A stretch of 64,000 nt of DNA from Halictus rubicundus (GCF_050948215.1 NC_135151.1:12130220-12194219), one strand, 5' to 3'. Counted from the first letter of the stretch, positions 36,220-49,491 are shown. Notes: generated from the sequence alone by a model not told the origin. A program made the numbers and translations.

Positions 36220-37205
36220 CTACGTCGTTGTTGTTGTTGACTGTCTGGTTGGGTTGGTTAGTGCCGTTACCAGAAAGAGGCCACCTAGGCTCGTAACCAG
36301 CCAACTTAAACCTCGAACTTTCTTCGTAATGAGACACCCAGCCGCAAAATGACAAACGCAATTAAAGTAGATGTACACCGGGAGGTCAGATATCTCTCCT
36401 CCTCGGTACTCTCCTTTCGCCCCCTCCCTCTTCAAGGGGAAGAGAAAGAGAGACCGCTCCTTACCCGAAGATTTTCGCAATGAGAAACGCGTCACTGCTC
36501 TTTTGCTCGTCACCGTGTGCCACGGTTCACGGAATGCCACGGAATCGTACGTCCGGACCCATTCGGACGCTTCTGCCAGTCATTTCGGGATCGTAATCCT
36601 GTGTCGTTACTCGTCACAGCGTCCCCGTAATTTTATCTGGACCAACGATCTTTTCGTTCCATCGACGTAACTTAATCGCCTGTATCCTTCTTCCACTGTG
36701 TCTGCGCCGCGAGCCAAATAGCTGTATAACAGGCACGAACATGGCGATATGGAACAAATCGGAACGATCGTATGCTCCATTATAGTTCGACGAACATTTC
36801 CATCTTCGTTTGCCTCTCGTCTTCCCTAGATTTTCCGCATTTATGGTGTAATTGTACCTGGACCTCAAACCGTCTTCTCCAAAGTCACTGTAGATATCGT
36901 TGTTCTTATATCTATGAGTCCCAGTATTTGGAATTCATAAGGCCCAAAATTAACATTTCGTAGGTTACATATTATGAGGTACTGAATTAGAGCTGCAAAT
37001 CTACATTGTGCAATTTCTGCCAGTTTTTACTGACGTGCTAGATACATGGTACAATTGCACCTAGAAGCCATGCACAAATAAAGCGGTAAGAACTGTTTTC
37101 TCGAAAAAGTCTTTACCCAACTATGAATTCTACATGCATAGCATATTGTATTCTTAGGAATCAGAATTTACCCTTTAAGATCGACATTGTTACTCCAATT
37201 ATGAC

Positions 37206-37300
37206 TAGACCGCGGACCTTTCTGCAAAATTTGACCTTTCCAAGTCAATTGGAGAGAGTAGATTTTTATTTGATTACTCTGGAACAGCTGCATTTCGAAT
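37206..37300 (+). mobile_element. hAT-like MITE family A, left part
   Basis: TAGACCGCGGACCTTTCTGC then AAAATTTGACC. No right end was found. Confidence 0.45.
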
Positions 37301-39435
37301 GAAGTGCAATATTTAAACACGAGGAACCACAAAGGGCTAAAGCGGTGGAAACACACGGCTTATCCGACCGATATGCAACACTTTCCAGTAATCAGAAATT
37401 CAACCTTGCCCTATTTGACTCCTCTCGAAACAACAATAGAAACTCAATGGTACAACACATTTCACTTTTTCGCAACGTGGGTACCAGGGGAGCCTAAAAG
37501 TATTGCGCGATTTCCTATGTCTTGGCGCGAGAGAACTTGCCACGTAGACACAATGTAGATTGGGTTTGACCATGTACCGTAAAAGCGTAATTATCATATT
37601 TCGAAACCAGTTAATGTCTTTTAACAAACATCACCGCTTTTCCCCCGCGAAAAAAAAACTACTGCAATCCTCAACTCTGGCCAGTGTTATTTGCAATATT
37701 GCATTGGCTGAATGTTACCGAGTTATTACATTTTTGGAAAATGTTTGTGTCACACGACTTGTTCTTAGACAGCTAAAGATAATTTCATTTATTAAATTCT
37801 GCATATAAGGATAATTGTTGAGGGCCAAGGATTTGGAATTAATTAGGCGAGAAATTTGCGACGCTTTTTCTCCGAGAAGAAAACATGTTTTCAGTGAACA
37901 TGTTAAATTAGACAAAAAACCATAAAATACCATAAAATAATACTCAGAATCAGAATTATAAAGATTACTGTAATCTAATTTCAAATAAAGTGCTTTAAAC
38001 AGTAATTTGCAAATTCCAGATACCCAATGAGCAGGCAAATGAACATCCTTCGTTCCCCTATACCAAATCCTAATCTTCCCTATTCTAATCATCGATAAGG
38101 GAGTTACCTAATCCGGGAGAAGTTTCCTAGTCCTGAGTCCTCCCCTAATCTTTCATTACAGCCTCCGAAATATATCGGGATGTTCTCAGCATCGCAGAGC
38201 TTCCTTATGCCAGCTGAGGCAGTCACAAATCCTTTTTGGGCCGGAGTGAGACGTTGATGGGACAATCATGAAATTCTTTGATGAACGCGAGGTCGTTCTT
38301 CGTCCCTCGTCGGCGCCTCTGGATTGATTGGTCCGACCGCCCCTTTAGCTTTCTTTAAGTGAATGTTTGTTCTTATGAGCAGAGACGTTCCGTTTCTTTG
38401 TCCTGCGATACGTCCGTGAAAATCGTTGCATTCACGAACACGTAATTGTTCTCGTGAAATCATTTGGAAAAATAATCACGAATTTTGCTTAGATTCTGGT
38501 CCCTCGAATATTCTAGTTCTCAGTATGAAAAATTTCAAGAATTCGTACGACTAAGTATACCGACAGTAATTTCTTTCTAATTCGACGGTCAAAAAGTTGA
38601 AACTGTAACCTCCACTTCTTGGAGGTCTTCGGAAATGCCAGTCAGTTGAGTCATCGTGCAAGCAATGCGAATTTCCTTTCATATTTTCTAAATGTGAAAT
38701 GCGAGGACATGATCACGATATTAGTCTTGTACATACATTCTCTCATTTTCAACAACCTAGAATGACATATAGAAGACTAATGATTCCGATTACATTTTTG
38801 CACTTCACATTCTAAAAATATTAATGGAAATTCGCATTACTCATGAGATGATCTAATATATGTACCAAGCAGAGAGAGAGAGAGAGAGAGCATGTTCGCT
38901 TTGATGACTAATTGCGAAGACCCGAAGATACCAAGGAAAATTAATTATTAACGAGGCAGACACATGATTAATGATTGATGGTCGACGAACGTTTACACAA
39001 GTGAAGTAAAATGATTTCAGTATAATTGACGACAGTAATGGTTCGTGTACTGTTCACGACGAATTCTCGATTTCTCGTCGAAAACGAAGCTTTCGCGTTT
39101 ATAGAAACAATCCGACAGAAACGTTGAATGTACAGCGGTTCGCGCGAGAATTGCTTTATTTCCTTATTTCGTGAAATATCTATCTCCCGCAGGACGTGAT
39201 TCGATTGTTCACGGGTAAGGTGCATCGATTCGATCGTTTCGAACGGAAGTACTATCGGAAGACCATCCTCCGTGATACCTGAGTGGTTCGATAAGGAGCG
39301 CAAAGCGCGCGGGAAATGCCGAACCTTATTTATTGGCAGCCACGTTTCTGCGTGCGAAACGTTATGCGTTGGCTTTCTCGCGAACCCGGCCAAATACTTT
39401 TCTGTGATTCCAACCATCCCGAAGCCCTGGGCCGC
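37300..39435. other. No gene confirmed
   Basis: AT-rich, with a GA run at 38873-38890. The minus frame 39477-38968 (169 codons) is the longest here that is not low complexity; it shows no recognisable domain and its upstream end crosses an ACAGGGTG transposon-like end. Confidence 0.35.
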
Positions 39436-39439
39436 GTTA

Positions 39440-40187
39440 TACAGGGTGACCCAAGGATATAGGGCAGAACGAACCACAAATATCCCTTACGCATATACAA
39501 ATTGAAAAATCTTTCGTTACAAGTTGAAGCTCCACTTTCGAGACCGTCGAAAAAATTAACTGCTGAGAACGCAGTTTTGATTTCCGACGCGTGCTCTTTA
39601 AACGTCAGTCAGCCGATCACAGAGCACAAAATCATAGAATTTTGACAAATACTATCAAAATAGTGCCCTGAGAAAAGGTTTTATTTTTCGATCATTCTAT
39701 TTTTTCAGTCTGTGTGACTACTAGACTGCGGATCTTAATGCAAAATAAAAATTGTGTCTGCATCAACTTCAAGGAACTGGCACCAGAAATTTAATTTCTT
39801 CTTCAATAACTTCAGAAAGCTGAAAACAGTGCATTGATACTCTTAAATTCTCTGTACTCTTTCAAATTACACCTACCCGTTTTTGCCACAAAAGCATAAA
39901 ATCTGCTGTCTGGCGATTACATATCAGTTGATCAGGTGACTGAGGATTAAAGTTTTGTATCCTCAAGGCCAGCTGTGCTACATACGTTGTAGTTGATTAT
40001 TAATGTATAACTTATGCGATTGATCGAGCTAAAGGTCAAACAGTAAGCGTTGATAGTTAAATCTGTGAGTTTGAAGTGCTGGTACACTTGCGGTGCTAAT
40101 ATCTCGAAAATTTGGACTTTTTGATTCTTGTGTGCGACAGGAACAGGGACAGTTTCACCTGGTCCCACATTTTTGGGACACCCTGTA
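39440..40187. mobile_element. Possible element with TACAGGGTG ends, carrying a nested MITE
   Basis: Seen: ACAGGGTGACCCAAGG at 39441 and the inverted TTTTGGGACACCCTGTA ending at 40187. The family A MITE at 39722-39912 lies inside, so if the pair is one element its original length was about 550 bp. The same end motif occurs alone at 41930-41945. Pairing of the two ends is inference. Confidence 0.4.
39722..39912 (+). mobile_element. hAT-like MITE family A, complete copy
   Basis: TAGACTGCGGATCTTAATGC to ATCTGCTGTCTG, 191 bp. Flanks GTGACTAC and GCGATTAC agree in 6 of 8 bases. Confidence 0.75.
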
Positions 40188-40465
40188 CACATTCCTCTTT
40201 CGAACAATCTTACCGATCGTCCTCCAGGATGCACCGACACCCACCTACCCATGGGTGTATATTCACGCGCCGCGGGAGCTCGCATAAAACTGCTCCCGAG
40301 TTTGGTGGGGTCAGAGATCACGTTACCAACCGATAAAGATCTTACGTGAATGATTGTCGATGATATTTCACTTAAGGGATCGTCAAAGTCCATGCCGCGT
40401 GCACAGGCTGGTACCAGGAATTTCTCTGGTTGTATCAATCCTCTGTCTCCGATCATGCTACTCAA
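39947..40465 (-). other. Open frame of 172 codons, unrecognised
   Basis: A minus-strand frame of mixed composition, not low complexity. Its second half lies inside the ACAGGGTG-ended region. No domain seen; it may be transposon-derived or chance. Confidence 0.15.
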
Positions 40466-40718
40466 CTTACTTGCTGATCATGGACGACCTTTCGCGGAGC
40501 ACGTTGATGCTTTCAACTGTCCGATAATCTAATTATTAACTCGTTACTGTAATGCTACGAACTATCGCTCGAACATGTGTAAAATGAAATTAACGAATTG
40601 GTTGAATGGGCCATCACTATTGTTTTTCTTTCGTTCAGCAACCGCGTCTGGGAACTTCAATCAACTGAACTGAATGACACTTATTTAATAGACTTTTCTA
40701 TTTTGGCTAATTGAAGAG

Positions 40719-40912
40719 TAGACTGCGGATCTTTCTGCGAAATAAGAATTTTCTAAGTTGATTACAAGAGACAGAAATGAAAAAGCAAACTCTTTTAATA
40801 ATTTGAATAGATCAAGAATAAGATAACAATATTCTTGAAGTCTCCTAACGTCCTCACAATCATCTGCTTCACATGTCAATTTTTACCATAAATGCATAAA
40901 ATCCGCAGTCTA
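40719..40912 (+). mobile_element. hAT-like MITE family A, complete copy with best-preserved ends
   Basis: TAGACTGCGGATCTTTCTGC to AAATGCATAAAATCCGCAGT CTA, 194 bp. Ends are nearly perfect inverted repeats; the flanks do not show a convincing duplication. Confidence 0.8.
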
Positions 40913-43150
40913 GTTGTTAGGGAACTATCACCTCTAATCATAAGTATATTTAGAAGCATGTGACTATCTGAAGTTTGCGAATCTGTGTACAAACATACAC
41001 TTAGCTTGGTAATTAATCCAAGTCTAGAAAAGAAAATATCCAATTATTGATAAAGATTTCCAAGAAATTTTGACAGCTCAGTTTGCTACGAATTCATGTG
41101 AGAAATTTTAGTTTATAAGGTATGCTGTTTATTGTTAGATATTCTGGATTATACTGTATTCTCTCTGGGGTAACTATGTTCAAGAATGCTCAATTCAATT
41201 TCGATAGTAAAGGTCTGATTGAGAAAGTGCATTCCATATTCGTAACTTGACAAGTTCTTTTTGCCCTCGTATTTCCACTCCGACGTTCACTTCACGTGTG
41301 TAAATCGGAGCGCGCGGCTTGGCAATGGGGTCTCACCATTCGGTTTAATTAACTAAACGCAGCATAAGTCGATAAACAGCACGTATCGACAATAAACTTG
41401 CTACCGCCTCCGACGATGCTGATAAGACTCCATCATAGCCTGCCCCTTGCCCACTTTTGTATCAGTAGCTGCGGTCGAAAGCACCTTCACGCCCACGTTC
41501 CTCCATACACCGGTGAAAGAAGGTACGTTCGTACGTGCCACTGACGCAAGACACTCGTCAGGAACGGCCGAAACACCCTATACCGAAACAGCGATTTTCA
41601 ATTTTCTACAGTCGTGCGATTTTATTATGATACCAAATAGAGATCGCGAGACAAAAATTCTTTTTAATGAATGCACACCATCAAAATTCTCGTTTTCACT
41701 GTTAGTTGCTTCACCTGATATGCAGAAATCAATTAACACTACTCTTTTGTGCAACACACTCAGGGCACATTCTTTTCATTTTAATGTTGCCAATATCCCG
41801 AAGCGTTAAACGCGCGTGTCAGCAACTTAGGATGCTTGAGTGCACGTTTCATTATTCTTCATTGCCTCTTGCGGAAGATTTTCAAGCTTCCGTTTCGGAG
41901 ATAAACAAGATATTAGCGACTTTCTCTATCTGAGACACCCTGTACAGTAAGACCGAAGACAAAATGGCTTCCACTGTTCTCGAGACGGAATATCGAGGAA
42001 TAACCATTAATACGTAGTTGATGAATTTACTTCTACATGTTTTGTACAATATTTTATCGGTGACCATAATAGAGTTGTACGTTTAGAGTTGACCATTTAG
42101 AGTTGTACAACGTTTTTCTTAATTCAACGTTGTACGATTCTTTATTTAAAAATTTTTACGGCACTGCATTCTTTTCTAGAAGGCACTTTATCATTTATGT
42201 TAAAGGAAAATAGAGACTATAGTATTTGTATCATATTGCGACTATTGTCTCCTACATGTATTTTACTATAAAGCTCAATCAGCATAGTAGTTGTACTGTG
42301 ATTAAACAATCTTAATTTCTTTTGTTCTGAACTCTTTTTTCCAAGAGTATCAACGTTATCTTTGCTAATGTAGCTAGAATTATCGGATTTATCAGAGTTA
42401 TTAATAATCCCAAGGTTTCCTATTGCGCCACATTGAACAGTGGACCATACTTCATAGATATCTGTAAGTTCAAGCACACGCGTTCCGTACTCGAAACATC
42501 AATTTTCGATATGGTTGTTCGATATTCGTCACGGCAATTGTATAAAGAAAGCACTTTGAATGTGTTTATTAAAAAATGTGCAAATTAAAACGTTCGTTGA
42601 AACAACTTCCATTATACATCTTGCCCTGACTGATGTAAAGTCAAGGATATGTTGCATCCACTAATACTGTTCCACCTTTTTCTTTATCTTCATAGTAATC
42701 AGTTTCGTAACGACACAACAAAATGGTATATTTTAGTAGACTTCAAGGCAAACTATTAATGGAACTAAAAATATGGTAGAATTGTAGTTCATATTAGTTG
42801 TAGTACTTATTTATTCTTATTAAATTGTACACGAGGCGGCATTGATACAGCAAGATGTAACATTGATTATAATAATAGACCGTTAACCCTTAAAAAGTAA
42901 CATAATTTCGTAACGAAACCGTTCGGTAAGTTACCCCTTCCCCTGTTCTAACCTTCTAATATAAACACAGCATATACATAAATCATGAATCATCGACTAG
43001 GTCCACAGAAAAATGCTAAAATAATTTTCAATCAATTAGCCCACAATACTGCCCCCGTTGGAAATACAGAAAACCCTGTAAACCGGAATGTAATCGCCCC
43101 AAGATAACGGGATCTAATCATCCTCGATTTGCATTAGACGGAGTTTCTAT
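40913..43150. other. No gene confirmed
   Basis: AT-rich. The plus frame 41447-41809 (120 codons) and neighbours show no motif, and an ACACCCTGTACAG end at 41930-41945 suggests transposon remains. At 42070-42135 the phrase AGAGTTGTAC recurs and TTGTACAACGTT is followed by an inverted AACGTTGTAC. Confidence 0.35.
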
Positions 43151-43709
43151 TACGGGCTGACTGATAGCGGCAATTCCGCGGTGGCAACACCTACGGCCAT
43201 TAATAATCTCGCGGGGCCTAAAATCGCGGCTTCTGTGTGCGTAATGCAGTCGATGCGTCTTGGTCGTTGGTTGTCGGACTCTTGACTCGATTTCGCGACC
43301 GCAGCTCCGGGGAGAGATATATCTTTCCTGATTTCCTTCCCTGTCGTTCCTTCTCTAACCCCCTCCTGGCTTCCTTCTTCTGTTAGCCTTTAGCCGGGCG
43401 TGTTGCCGTCTCCGTCAGCACCGGGCCGACTCCGGCTCCTCTACCTTTCCTCTTTGTTAGCCGTCCCTCTCTCGCCCTTTCCGCGGTTCTGCCGATTCTC
43501 CCTTCTCTACCCATCCCGCCAATGGGACAGGGAGATAGCAGACCCCATCGAGGAGACAACATAAAGATTTAAGACTCCGAGATGCGCCAATAAACATGCT
43601 GCGGCCGTGCAGTCAGCCTGCGCTTCTCTACTGCGTTCGCTTCTGTTCCGTTTCATTCGCTTCCGCTCGGCTCTCCGACTCTCCAACTCCAGAGACTTCT
43701 TCTCCAACT

Positions 43710-43714
<5 letters not shown>

Positions 43715-43769
<55 letters not shown>
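43715..43769. repeat. CT microsatellite, about 55 bp
   Basis: Nearly uninterrupted CT run. Confidence 0.95.
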
Positions 43770-43774
<5 letters not shown>

Positions 43775-45450
43775 GACTATGTTCCGTTCCGTTCCGTTCC
43801 GCTTTGTTCTGTTCTGTTGTGTTCTGTTTCACAGTCAAACACATTGGGGGAACATTTGCGCCATATATGTGTGTGTGTGTGTGTGCACCGGAGAGCGCCC
43901 CTCCGGGCTGCACACGAGGACGCAGCCTTTACCTTTCCGTGTACACGTGGTGCACACTGCATCGCTCCGCGCTGCGCTGCGTAACGTGCCTCGAAAAGTG
44001 TCTCGATGCGTATGCAGATATGCGACGTTAGCATGAATAGTATCTAGATCCAGCCGGGGATAACCCGCCGCGATATCGGGAGATTCAAACACCGAGAGTA
44101 GGATTTTTCGGAACGAACGATGCTCATTTCTGCAAGCGCCCCCCCCCCCCGCCCCCGCCCACTTCACCCGGTAACGAGCAGGAAGCGCCTACAAAGAGGA
44201 CACCCATGCAATTATCGAATCGGTGATCTTCCGAGTGGGCCCAAAAAGATCCATTAACTCCGGGGTGCAACGGTTACTTTCTCCTATAGATTAATTTGCG
44301 TTGGCGGTCGAATATGATCCCGCTCCTACATTACGATTAAATTACTCGAAGGGGATCTCTTTTGCCCCACGATTCTACTACGTTTACAGGAAAGTGAGTA
44401 TGATGGGGTAGCGAGGTAAGACGAGGTATCATAACACTTAGGTTGTCGGCAGAAACGAGTGGGGGGCCACGCGTTTTTCATTTCGAGCTGTAAAATCGTC
44501 CTGTGTCGACCTTATTTTATATACTAATAAGATTCATAATAGCTATATATTTAAGACCGGTAAGACAATTATTTCTGTTACATTATAATATTTATTCTGT
44601 ATATTGCAATATTTTTATCTGTCGTACAATTACTTGTGTAATCAGCGATCTTCGGACTTCACATTTACAGTAGAGGTACACGAATTCTCGCATTAGTGGG
44701 AGTCGTTAGTGGGACTCTTGACAGGTTCCAAGGAGGACTTCCCCTGTGGTCGGGATAAAAATTTGACAGTTACGGTAGAGATCTTTCCGACAGTTACGGA
44801 GAGACTACTGTACGTTTATTTTTCCCCGATAGCTTGATTCGGGTGACGAAGAGATCGCGAAACGTATCCGCGTCCCGTTCCTCCCGCAATAAAATCAACG
44901 ACCTTTGAGCCGTCAAAGAGGGAACAGGCCTTCCGGATAACGAGGCAGTACACCTGCCGGCGTACGAAGAGGATGCAGGACACGCTGGAAAGTTTTCAAT
45001 ACGCGGAGGATCGCACGCCGCAAAAGTAGTAGATCGGAAGGACGTTGGTCAACCAAGCGGCAAGGAACTTGATGGCGGAGGAGCCCCGTTGCTGCTTCTG
45101 CTTCTGCTTCAGCTTCTGCCGTTGCTACTGCTCCTGGGGGCTCCTTCTACTTTTGCCTGTCCTCTCGCTTCCCCCGGCTCCGCTTATTTATTCCTCTCTC
45201 TGTCGCTGTGCCTCCCTTTCTTCTTTGGCTCCTTCTCTTTATTTCTGTCTTTTTGCCCGTTTTCTGCTTCCGCAAACGGCAGCCGCTTATTTATACCCCG
45301 TCTTTGCATCGCATCGCATCGGTACGGGAGCGAGAGCGAGGGCGCTTTCGCGTTTACTCGCTATTGCCGTTCCCTGTCGCTTCTGTGTCCCTACTCGCCG
45401 ATATACACTATACCTATACATATACACTCACCGAATGCGCCCTCCTCTGA

Positions 45451-45480
45451 TCGTCGTCGTCGTCGTCGTCGTCGTCGTCT
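45451..45480. repeat. TCG trinucleotide microsatellite
   Basis: About ten TCG units, flanked by TCC units on the right. Confidence 0.95.
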
Positions 45481-45789
45481 TCCTCCTCCTCGCTCGCTCC
45501 CATCACTCAGCCTCTGTCTCTCCCGCGCGTTTAGCGAAACATCAACGGCAAGACACTTTGCTCGCGAACACCGCGAGAGGCAATTCCGCGACTGCATCAC
45601 CTGTCAACGCGGAATCGTGTTCCAACAGGTCTATATTACATGCAGCGCACGGTTAGTGGGTTACTCTTGCCGAAGCTCCTCTGCTTTCGGGCTACCGATC
45701 CGTTCTTTTAACCCGTACACTTTCTTTTTCTATCATGAATGGTCGTGCCAGCTATATGCAAGTTTTCTGTTTTTATTTTAAGCGTTTCG

Positions 45790-46440
45790 AGCCTTAGACT
45801 TACATCTGCTTTATATCGTGCCTTATATTGTACATAGTGAGCGTGATATTATAGAGGTTTTTTGCATTCTCTCACAAATGCAAATATACGTTTACATGCT
45901 TCCGTGTTCAGATTGTTTATTAAGTTCTTCATTTGTAGGGGAAGTTGAAATTTGTGTTCCCTTAATCTGGTAATTACGTCCTTTCGTTAACTATTATAAA
46001 GGGGACATTGCCATATTGAATGATTCAGGTCTTCATTTGCCTGATTACATGCACATAAGGAATACCTATTCTAGCGGCAGAGGCAGCTAGGAAGCTACAT
46101 CTATTGAAAGTTGCAATAAATTCGCGAGAGAAATTACATTTTCTGTTGAGATTACACTTTACTGTCTGCGCTAGAATCTCGGAAATAAGGTAGTAACATT
46201 TGTTTACTTGTTTTATGCGCTGCCACAATTTTGGCAATATAAAACCAAACTTAACACTATTTCTCCTCATTGATAGTGCCATTATATTCGTGACAATCGT
46301 CGCAATCGTGCGTTGCACAATTGCAACAACTTTCGATTAAAGAATTCGGAAAAATGTTTCCAGCAAGAGAAGAAGACGTACAAATGCAAGAAAGAGATCC
46401 GCAGAAATAACCGAAAGTGAATGAAAAATCGTTAAGCCGT
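45790..46440. other. No gene recognised
   Basis: AT-rich DNA without a believable frame. Confidence 0.4.
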
Positions 46441-47175
46441 TTCTAGAACGGCGCGCAAAGATAAAATCTCTAGCCGCGCCAATAATTCAGCAACTCGATG
46501 CGTACCCTTTACATTGAAACGAACAAGAGAAACGGAGAAGGAACTTTTAGGTCACAATTTCCGGATGAATTTCAATGCGAACGCGAGCCGAAGGCCAGAA
46601 ACTGTCTATACCGAAAAAAGAAAAGAAAAAATAAAAAGGCGACGAAGTCGAAGAACCAGATCGCGAAATAGCACGTTGATCGAAGAAGCGCGGTACGAAC
46701 TATGGTCTGTGCGCGCGCTCTCCTGCAAAAGATCCGAGAAGCCGAACAAATAAATGCTGAAAAGAGGAACAAAACCGACATTATGTGGCATTAACATACA
46801 AAGTATGTCAGACCTGCGGTCCGGAGGCATAACATAGTATCGCGGCGTTCTCGCATACCCCGCCCGCTTTGCTGTGACCAGAAGGAGGAACAGAGCAGTT
46901 GAAAAAAGACCGATCCCAAAAGCGGTGAACAGAGAGAGAACCAGGGAAGAGAAGGGAAGAAGGACAAAAGGGGAAAAAGAGGGAAGGAGTGGTCGTCGAA
47001 TGTGTTCAAGCAGAACGGTAAAACATGAACGGGGGAGAGAGATAGCGGGATGATGAACGCAGAAAGGTGTGCGTGCTACGGAAAAGGAGTAAGGAAGTCG
47101 AGGGAATGAAAGACCTGAGGGAGAAGAGGAGAGAATCGCGAACCAGTGGGAAGGAGAGGAGAGGAGAAGGAGCAG

Positions 47176-47211
<36 letters not shown>

Positions 47212-47600
47212 GTTTACGCTATTCGTAGTCCCCCGAAGTCCCGTCCCATCGTTTCGTTGTCCTCGAGTGTGCCACGCGGTGCGGCGTAACGCAAAAGGGT
47301 CCCAGAGCAGGAGCAGAGTAACAGAACGCGCAGGAAAGGGAAAGATCCGAAGGCAGCCGATGGCAAAACGAAAAATCGGCCCGCATATATCGAGCCGACC
47401 TGCGACGACGCCGACGACGAGGATAAGGACGACGACGACGGCAGCGGCGGCGGTAGCGGCGGCGGCGGCGGCACCGGTACGAGACACACACAAAACGAAG
47501 GATTCCTTGTGTCCCTGCTGCCTACTGCCTATTGCCTACTGACTACTGACTACTGCCTAGTACCCACCCGACTACTCGCTACTAGCGATCCCTCCGCCTC
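46440..47600. promoter_or_regulatory. GC-rich island with CAG, GACGAC and GCGGCGG tracts
   Basis: CAG run 47176-47210; GAC and GCGGCGG units 47400-47475; then TACTGCC/TACTGAC units 47518-47570. The 295-codon minus frame (47493-46606) is the longest frame in the window but is Ala/Leu/Val runs from these tracts, with no domain. Confidence 0.35.
47176..47210. repeat. CAG trinucleotide microsatellite
   Basis: About eleven CAG units with one CAA interruption. Confidence 0.95.
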
Positions 47601-47604
47601 TTAT

Positions 47605-47915
47605 CTGCTACAACATTTCCAATCAACCTGCTATGATATTTATCTCATTTTTTATCTTTGCTGGCAAATGTTCACCAAAACGGAGCCACTTTCGATTTCG
47701 ATGATTTTTTAACACTTCGCGGACGTACATCACCTCTGAGACAGTCCAAAATTATTCTTCTTGTAAGATTTTATAAAATATAGCATTTCTGATCAATCTG
47801 CTGATATTCATCATATTTTTGATCGCTGTTGGCAAATGTTTGAAAAAAAAAAACAGAGCCACCTCCAATTTTGGCGATCTTTTATCACATTCCGGATGTA
47901 TCTGGCAGCCCTTTG
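47605..47915. repeat. Diverged tandem duplication, about 168-bp unit
   Basis: CTGGCAAATGTT at 47661 recurs as TTGGCAAATGTT at 47829, and ATCAACCTGCT, GAGCCAC, TTTTAACACTTCGCGGACGT recur as ATCAATCTGCT, GAGCCAC, TTTTATCACATTCCGGATGT in the same order. Confidence 0.75.
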
Positions 47916-49485
47916 AACTCCGTTTTCTCCTTTAATTCGTATGAATTGTTTTTTAAATACCAGCCATTCCAACTGCACATCTGCGATACTCAGATAAATA
48001 AAAATTACTCAGCTATCCAAACGCATACGTTTTATTGTATCGTGTTGTAAATTTTCGACTATCTCGCGTATTTGACGTATCTCGGTAGACATTCAGGTAG
48101 CTGAATAATTCTTGTTTACTCGGGTATCTCATAAATTAACAGCTCAATTTTTCACATTAAATCTACGGAACCCGTCAAAATAACGGATTCGAAATTGTTT
48201 AATTTACGTTTACTGAGATTCTAAAAATGAATAATATTGTTAATAATTAAACAACCATTACTTATGAGCGCATCATAATTGTTAGTCGTTTCTGAATTTC
48301 CAGAACATTTTGATAATGTTTTAGACTTTGTAAAATATGTTTATACAAAAAATATTGCAGTAGGTTAAATATTAACAACTAACAAAACTATAATATTTTG
48401 TTTCTGTAACAATAAGAAACATGTTTATTGAAAGTATCAACAATTATGGAAACATTTTGTACATTAGCGTTAAATAAATAACACAGTTCTGTTGTTACAA
48501 AATACCTTTGTTTTTTTCTTTCTATGCATACTTAAAAATCTTGTATTGTGCTGGATTTCTAAACTTTTTAATTATCTTAGAGCGAAACCGCGTTATAGAA
48601 ATGCCGTTACACGGAAATTGCTTGTACCAATATAATTATGAAAGTTTACATGTATCCTTCTAATCCAATTTAAAAATATGACAATTAAACAAACATTTAT
48701 TCCTTTTATCAACAGGGTTAATACGTTGAAAATTTAATGAAAATTTTATGGAATCTTATGCACATTTTTATATTTTTATGTTCGTACTTGTTCAACGCTA
48801 ATCAACGCCTTCGCGTCATTTACATTAACTTCGCATTTATTATTCGACTCATTAGTCACTAATGAAAGCTTTTATGTGTATCCGAATTCTATTAAAAATG
48901 TACATAAAATCCAAATTGGGTATAAAGGGTGTCTTATCTTAATACCTTCAAAAGAAAAATACTTTCAACTTTAATGAGACATTGTGTTTTCTTATTGCAT
49001 ACTTTTTATGTGATAGCGAAACATTTTCAAAATACGTATCTACTTTAAAACTACTAAAAGAGCAATTTTTTGTATGCAAGTGTAGTATGCCGGCAATGTG
49101 TCATTTTCAAAGTTCAATATTTCGGAAATAATTCACGTAAAAGATGTAGATATTCACATAAAAATTATAGATTATTATATAAAAATATCAAATTGTTTTT
49201 TCAGCTCTTCTAGATCATTACACAGTCGAATTAAGGTGAACATGATTTGTTTCGCTTAGCATTTTATAACATTCGTGGGATACATTTTTCTGGAGATATT
49301 AAAATGGAACATAACTGCGACATTTATTAACCTAACAATATTTTTACATTCATCTGACACATAAGTGATTCAAGTAATAACCAATTATATGTATACAATA
49401 CAATATTTGTAAAGTTGTGATAATTATAAACGTAAACATAATTTTTTACCATAAAAATTATGCTCACCTATTATTGTATAATACT
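47916..49485. other. AT-rich DNA, no gene recognised
   Basis: Very AT-rich, no frame of note. It may contain downstream or regulatory DNA of the minus-strand GCLM gene. Confidence 0.4.
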
Positions 49486-49491
49486 TTTATT
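49486..49491 (-). terminator. Candidate polyadenylation signal of GCLM
   Basis: AATAAA on the minus strand lies about 10 bases beyond the GCLM stop codon. If it is used, the 3' UTR would be only about 30 bases. Other AT-rich signals lie further downstream, so this is a candidate, not a proven end. Confidence 0.3.

Larger units (their letters stand above)
35370..36670. promoter_or_regulatory. GC-rich island with CT and GGTT/TTCG microsatellites
   Basis: Pure CT run at 35861-35914. A GGTT run at 36151-36198 switches without break to TTCG (36197-36219). CpG-rich single-copy DNA surrounds them. Frames such as 35728-36042 are Ser/Leu low complexity. It could mark a promoter, but no exon is visible. 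Confidence 0.35.
43150..45790. promoter_or_regulatory. GC-rich island pair with several microsatellites
   Basis: CT run 43715-43769, GTTCC/TTCCG repeats 43779-43803, GT run 43869-43885, C run 44139-44159, TCG run 45451-45480, and CTTCTG-like units at 45090-45130. Frames up to 230 codons (45089-45781) are Leu/Ser-rich readings of these tracts. No conserved exon found. Confidence 0.35.

Noticed and set aside
38968..39477. 169-codon minus-strand frame as a gene
   Set aside because: No motif, no splice partners, and the start lies inside a transposon-like end; kept only as part of a finding.
45045..45781. Frames of 203 and 230 codons, plus strand
   Set aside because: Two overlapping frames of Leu/Ser low complexity over CT-, CTTCTG- and TCG-rich DNA.
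46606..47493. Longest open frame in the window (295 codons, minus strand)
   Set aside because: Ala, Val and Leu runs come from CAG, GAC and GCGGCGG microsatellites. Overlapping frames are open on both strands and no domain is visible.
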